Assembly (NCBI GenBank): GCA_025357215.1
Contig: JANXPR010000126.1
Location: 1-42,568, forward strand
Direction of reading: 5' to 3'
DNA: 42,568 nucleotides
Source of the DNA: Acidobacteriaceae bacterium
Lineage (GTDB): Bacteria; Acidobacteriota; Terriglobia; Terriglobales; Acidobacteriaceae
Shown: positions 39,674-42,568 of the stretch, piece by piece
Layout of the letters: every line of letters starts with the position of its first letter
Numbering within the stretch: the stretch's first letter is position 1
Made by a program: the position numbers and the translations under genes
Notes under the pieces: generated by a model
Database searches by the model: none
Seen by the model: the letters and a program-made list of their open reading frames with translations, nothing else
What the model was told of the DNA's origin: nothing

Positions 39674-39849
39674 CGGGCGCCGCGGCCGCGATCTTGTTCG
39701 TCGGCTCCTGGTTGCTCGGCGCCAGCGTGACCCAGATCATCGGCTTCGCGCTCGCCGGCGGGGCCGGGTTCTTCCTGGCCTGGATGCTGATCGATGAAGC
39801 GCTGTGGCGACAGAGCCACCCGGGCGACGACTACGACGGTCACTGTTGA
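39625..39849 (+). CDS. Two-span membrane protein, 74 residues
   Basis: ATG 39625. Two hydrophobic stretches (ALTGAAAAILFVGSWLLGAS and IIGFALAGGAGFFLAWMLI) are flanked by an acidic, His-containing tail. Possibly another lysis or superinfection-type membrane protein; no family recognised. Confidence 0.6.
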   Translation: MDPFGDYPPPRLVRALTGAAAAILFVGSWLLGASVTQIIGFALAGGAGFFLAWMLIDEALWRQSHPGDDYDGHC

Positions 39850-39960
39850 CGGAGACCGCGCGTGAGAAAACACGATGATCCCGTCAAATCGTGGCACACC
39901 CAACAAGCGCGCCGGCGGAGCGCACGCGATCAACCATTGATCCTACATCGGAGAAAACCA

Positions 39961-40293
39961 TTGCCCAAAGCAAAGTCCACGCACATCACCCCGACTGTCG
40001 GCCGGATCGTTTATTTCTTCGCCACCGTCAATCCAGGCTGGGGCGACCATGGCGACGTCACGACCCCGCGCGCCGCGATCGTCGCCAAGGTCTACGATGA
40101 CGGCAGCCTTAACCTCTTAGTGATCGACCGCAACGGTGCTCCCCATCCGGTGGTGGCGGTCGAGCTCGTGCAGGATGGCGAGAAGCCCACCGGAACATGG
40201 TGGTGCGAGTGGATGCCGTACCAGAGGGCGGTGGCGGCCGGCCAGATACCAGCTACCCAGCACGCAACGCCGCAGAAACCCTTGCCAGCCTGA
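39961..40293 (+). CDS. Conserved-looking phage protein, 110 residues
   Basis: TTG 39961 with GGAG seven bases upstream is preferred; GTG 39862 would add 33 basic residues. The domain VGRIVYFFATVNPGWGDHGD with AAIVAKVYDDGSLNLLVID and GTWWCEWMPYQ is of a type found in many proteobacterial phages, function unknown. A terminator follows. Confidence 0.7.
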   Translation: MPKAKSTHITPTVGRIVYFFATVNPGWGDHGDVTTPRAAIVAKVYDDGSLNLLVIDRNGAPHPVVAVELVQDGEKPTGTWWCEWMPYQRAVAAGQIPATQHATPQKPLPA

Positions 40294-40339
40294 CCCGTCA
40301 GGGTTACACCTCGATTCGCTAGGGTACGGACCACCTGGG

Positions 40340-40382
40340 CCGGAGGCGGCTTGCGAATGGCGGCTCGCCTCCGGTCTTTTTT
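40340..40382 (+). terminator. Rho-independent terminator
   Basis: Perfect 9-base arms CCGGAGGCG (40340-40348) and CGCCTCCGG (40366-40374), 17-base loop, followed by TCTTTTTT. Ends the transcript of the preceding small genes. Confidence 0.9.
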
Positions 40383-40390
40383 GATGGGTG

Positions 40391-40425
40391 GTTGTCAGCG
40401 GTTCAAGTCCGCGCACACTCCACCA
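40391..40425 (+). other. tRNA 3'-end-like sequence
   Basis: GCGGTTCAAGTCCGC (40398-40412) is a T-arm with a TTCAAGT loop and a 4-base stem, followed by an acceptor-like tail ending CTCCACCA. No D-arm or anticodon arm precedes it (a terminator does), so it is not a tRNA gene. It may be a captured tRNA 3' end, as in attP sites, but the spacing from T-arm to CCA is one base long and no integrase is present. Confidence 0.35.
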
Positions 40426-40452
40426 AATCCCCCTTGCAAAGCATTTCGCACT

Positions 40453-40469
40453 ATGTCATAGGCTGACAT
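40453..40469. promoter_or_regulatory. Operator dyad ATGTCA-N5-TGACAT
   Basis: ATGTCATAGGCTGACAT, with the same arms as the 28839 site and a different 5-base centre. TTGCAA lies at 40434 upstream. It precedes the structured leader and the gene at 40544. Confidence 0.6.
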
Positions 40470-40531
40470 TGACGGCGGGGCCAGTAAGCCCCCAGCCCAA
40501 GCCGGATTAGTTCCGGTCGCCTCGCCGTCAA
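40469..40531 (+). ncRNA. Structured leader, three-way junction
   Basis: Closing stem TTGACGGCG (40469-40477) with CGCCGTCAA (40523-40531); inner hairpin GGGGC (40477-40481)/GCCCC (40488-40492); inner hairpin CCGGA (40502-40506)/TCCGG (40512-40516). The closing stem ends right before the AGGGG ribosome site of the gene at 40544, so folding could control translation. A DNA cruciform or origin element is an alternative. Confidence 0.55.
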
Positions 40532-40543
40532 CAGGGGCTCTCT

Positions 40544-40735
40544 GTGAACAGCGATCTAAAACTGATCCGCGCCACCATCCACCGCTCGGTGATGCCGAAT
40601 TGGTCGGGCGTGCGCGTCACGATCTCAGGGCCGCGCGAGCTCCTGGATCAGATCATGGTGCTGGGGCGCGACGGCTACATGATCGTGACACCGCCGCCGG
40701 GTTTACGATACCGGGCACCAAGCCGATCACCCTGA
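40544..40735 (+). CDS. Small hypothetical protein, 63 residues
   Basis: GTG 40544 with AGGGG seven bases upstream, directly after the structured leader. Text LIRATIHRSVMPNWSGVRVT then ISGPRELLDQIMVLGRDGYM is a compact alpha/beta unit with a Pro/Arg tail. Its regulation by the operator and leader upstream is inferred from position. Confidence 0.6.
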   Translation: MNSDLKLIRATIHRSVMPNWSGVRVTISGPRELLDQIMVLGRDGYMIVTPPPGLRYRAPSRSP

Positions 40736-40765
40736 AACCTCCAACCACAACAAAGGATTCAAAAC

Positions 40766-41134
40766 ATGCTCACTTGCGAACGCGCTGATCACATCGCCTC
40801 CTCGATCGCAGACGCCTTTGCGGGTCTGCCGTCCATCATGAAGGACATTCGCGAGACCCTGCAGGACCGCGAGGCCCTGATCGTAGAGCTTGACGACAAG
40901 ATCAGGACCATCGACACCATGAATGTGCTGGTTGCTGATCTGCGGCATCAGATCAGAGAGCTCCAGGACCGGATGCACGAGTATATCGAGCACAACGCCA
41001 AGCTGGAAAACATTATCATGTCGGCCGGGCGGGCGCTCTCGAGCTCCGAGTCGTTCGTCAGCGCCGCCAGATCATTGGTGCCGCCGCCGGGGCACAGCAC
41101 CCGAGAATTGCCAACCGTTGACGTTCTGGATTAG
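40766..41134 (+). CDS. Coiled-coil hypothetical protein, 122 residues
   Basis: ATG 40766. Residues about 25-80 are a long charged helix (IRETLQDREALIVELDDKIR, DLRHQIRELQDRMHEYIE), so probably oligomeric. No family recognised. Confidence 0.65.
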   Translation: MLTCERADHIASSIADAFAGLPSIMKDIRETLQDREALIVELDDKIRTIDTMNVLVADLRHQIRELQDRMHEYIEHNAKLENIIMSAGRALSSSESFVSAARSLVPPPGHSTRELPTVDVLD

Positions 41135-41273
41135 TTTCGCGAGTAGACCCGGAGCCGTCCTTTCCTCGGCTTACTACCCGGCGGGTCGGGACGAAAGGTA
41201 GCCTCGGGGACTCCGGGTTTAGCTGACCCGTCAAGGCTACTGACGCCGGGACCAATTCAAGCGAGGGCGACTG
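41135..41273 (+). other. Intergenic region with RNA-like inverted repeats
   Basis: Outer arms ACCCGGAG (41147-41154)/CTCCGGGT (41211-41218), a nested CCTTTC (41159-41164)/GAAAGG (41193-41198), and a CCCG (41177-41180)/CGGG (41187-41190) hairpin are mutually compatible. This may be a small RNA or leader ahead of the oxygenase gene. No U-run follows. Confidence 0.4.
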
Positions 41274-42320
41274 ATGCCTGCCGTGATCGATGATTTCTTG
41301 CCGGCGGATGCCTACCGCGAGCTCCGCGAGTACGTGCAATCGCAGCCAATGCGGTACGGTGCCAAGTCGAACAGTCAAACAGACCCTCATGGGCACTGGA
41401 GTTGGAAGCCGATCCACGACAACCAGAAGAATCTCGCGGATCTGACTCTGACGCTGCCGCCCTTGCTGTTGCGGACCTTTAACCGCGTAAAGCTGCACGC
41501 CGCACTCGGGCAAGATCCGGTGGTGATTCGCTGCTACGCGAACGGCTACACCTACGGCACTGACGGATATTTCCACACCGACAGCGATCGGCACGACGAA
41601 AAAACCGTGATCCTGTTCATGTGCGAAAAGTGGGATCCGGATTGGGCCGGCGAGACCGTATACGGTAAGCCGGAGGACGGGGCCGTCCTTCCGTACCCCA
41701 ACCGCGCCCTGATCATTGAATCGAACCAACCCCACGCCGCCCGCGCGGTCTCGCGCAAATGCACGGCGCTGCGCACCACCCTCATGTTCAAGACCCGGCC
41801 CAGGCGATCTGAGGGATTTGAACGCCTAAGCGAATGGCTGGTCGCCAAGGGGGCGCTGAAATTCAAGCACGCCAAAGGCACCCTGCACGATCACCTGTGC
41901 CGAGTGTTTCAGCTGCTCTATGATCGTGGTCATGGTGGCATCGATGTGTTCTACGCCGGCGGGCTGCATAGCATTTATGGAACCAATGCGTATCAGTCTC
42001 AGCTGATTGTCCCAACCCCGATCACCCGCGGCGAGGTAGCGGATCGCTTTGGCAAGGAAGCCGAGTCGCTAGCTTATTTGTTTTCGTGTGTCGACCGACC
42101 CGGGACGCTGGAAAGTCCCGCGTGGAGCTCGCCGGAGGAAAGCCACCTCCTGATGCGGCACGATCAGAAAATGAGCGTAAGCAAAGACCAGCTTCGTAAT
42201 CTCCGCCTGATCGAGTGTGCCAACCTCGCGGATCAGGATTCCCTGACACCAGAAAAATGGCCGGTGCTGCACAGTATTTGGAAACTGCAAGGCATTTGGA
42301 ATCAGAAAGGAACCTCATGA
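41274..42320 (+). CDS. 2-oxoglutarate/Fe(II) oxygenase fused to HD-like domain
   Basis: 348 residues. Residues 1-175 have a 2OG-Fe(II) oxygenase core of prolyl-hydroxylase type: H101-x-D103 in GYFHTDSDRHD, the distal H154 in ESNQPHAARAVSR, and an Arg (R161 or R167) for 2-oxoglutarate. Residues about 180-348 carry HDHLCRVFQLLYDRGHGGID (H206, D207), GGLHSIYGTNAYQ and ADRFGKEAESLAYLFSCVDR, resembling the HD-like domain I know as DUF6817. The substrate is unknown; DNA bases, a virion protein or a cell-wall component are options. It is coupled to the endolysin by ATGA. Confidence 0.85.
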   Translation: MPAVIDDFLPADAYRELREYVQSQPMRYGAKSNSQTDPHGHWSWKPIHDNQKNLADLTLTLPPLLLRTFNRVKLHAALGQDPVVIRCYANGYTYGTDGYFHTDSDRHDEKTVILFMCEKWDPDWAGETVYGKPEDGAVLPYPNRALIIESNQPHAARAVSRKCTALRTTLMFKTRPRRSEGFERLSEWLVAKGALKFKHAKGTLHDHLCRVFQLLYDRGHGGIDVFYAGGLHSIYGTNAYQSQLIVPTPITRGEVADRFGKEAESLAYLFSCVDRPGTLESPAWSSPEESHLLMRHDQKMSVSKDQLRNLRLIECANLADQDSLTPEKWPVLHSIWKLQGIWNQKGTS

Positions 42321-42568
42321 TCTCCCCCAAAGCGGTCTCCTTCATCATCGCACAGGAAGATGGCAGCGAGAGCTATTACGACCGCACGGAGGAGCATTTC
42401 GATTGGCCGGGCGGCGCTTCCGGGCCGACAGTGGCGATCGGCTACGATCTAGGTTACGTCACGGTCAACGAGTGCATCCAGGATTGGACCGGCATCGTGG
42501 ACGCCGTGACCATCAACGAAATGATCCTCGGGGTCGGGCTGACCGGCGAGCGGGCACATATCTTCGTG
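42317..42568 (+). CDS. Endolysin, N-terminal part (continues at 1)
   Basis: ATG 42317 overlaps the previous stop (ATGA), with AGAAAGGA upstream. It encodes MISPKAVSFIIAQEDGSESY and then runs into the repeated terminal 141 bases; codon 38 is at 42428, equal to base 1. Joined length is 350 residues. E14 and the GPTVAIGYDLG motif are the proposed active-site region of the muramidase; see the entry at 1-942. Confidence 0.85.
   Translation, partial: MISPKAVSFIIAQEDGSESYYDRTEEHFDWPGGASGPTVAIGYDLGYVTVNECIQDWTGIVDAVTINEMILGVGLTGERAHIFV
42428..42568. repeat. Terminal direct repeat, right copy
   Basis: Identical to 1-141; see there. Confidence 0.97.

Noticed and set aside
40391-40425. Complete tRNA gene
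   Set aside because: No D-arm, anticodon arm or 5' acceptor upstream; a terminator occupies that space.
41147-41218. Rho-independent terminator after 41134
   Set aside because: The outer stem is not followed by a U-run and encloses more than 50 bases.

Overview
The window is one complete, circular or circularly permuted genome of a tailed phage. Its last 141 bases (42428-42568) exactly repeat its first 141, so the unique length is about 42,427 bp and the endolysin gene runs across the ends of the contig. The gene set is that of a short-tailed (podovirus-like) phage: terminase, portal, a roughly 335-residue capsid protein, a head-tail adaptor, a nozzle-like tail protein, large low-complexity virion proteins, and no tape measure, tail tube or sheath. 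A GcrA-type regulator, a parS-like site, high GC and ATGA/GTGA gene coupling point to an alphaproteobacterial host, probably Hyphomicrobiales. That host assignment is inference.

Layout. (1) 42317-1678, plus strand: lysis genes (endolysin with an internally started holin-like product, and a small membrane/coiled-coil protein). (2) 1740-7046: packaging genes (large terminase, portal) with five small coupled genes between them, including a Tad2/DUF2829 anti-Thoeris candidate. (3) 7138-25932: head, connector, internal virion and tail/appendage genes. (4) 25929-28771, minus strand: a recombination operon (XRE repressor, YqaJ exonuclease, small protein, Bet/RecT annealase). (5) 28871-31298, plus strand: GcrA-like regulator and three tightly overlapping small genes. 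(6) 31147-37006, minus strand: a long early operon with an AAA+ ATPase, its likely partner, many small proteins and an HTH protein whose gene contains a parS-like palindrome. (7) 37220-42320, plus strand: an AP2/HNH-like DNA-binding protein, small membrane peptides, a 453-bp inserted cassette, a structured leader and a 2-oxoglutarate oxygenase fusion feeding into the endolysin.

Main points for a second look: a 453-bp cassette with perfect 25-bp terminal inverted repeats and an 8-bp target duplication that splits a small gene; at least three structural genes (including the major capsid protein) that appear to start at AUA or AUU behind good Shine-Dalgarno sites; three copies of a 17-bp operator (six-base arms around N5, core TGTCA-N5-TGACA) ahead of rightward transcripts; a perfect 16-bp parS-like palindrome; a three-way-junction leader RNA; a GxGY beta-module shared by three neighbouring virion proteins; and a gene interrupted by one in-frame UAA.

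No integrase, DNA polymerase, helicase, transposase, CRISPR array, complete tRNA or rRNA was recognised. Lifestyle is therefore open: regulators suggest a lysis-lysogeny style switch, but no integration module is visible.
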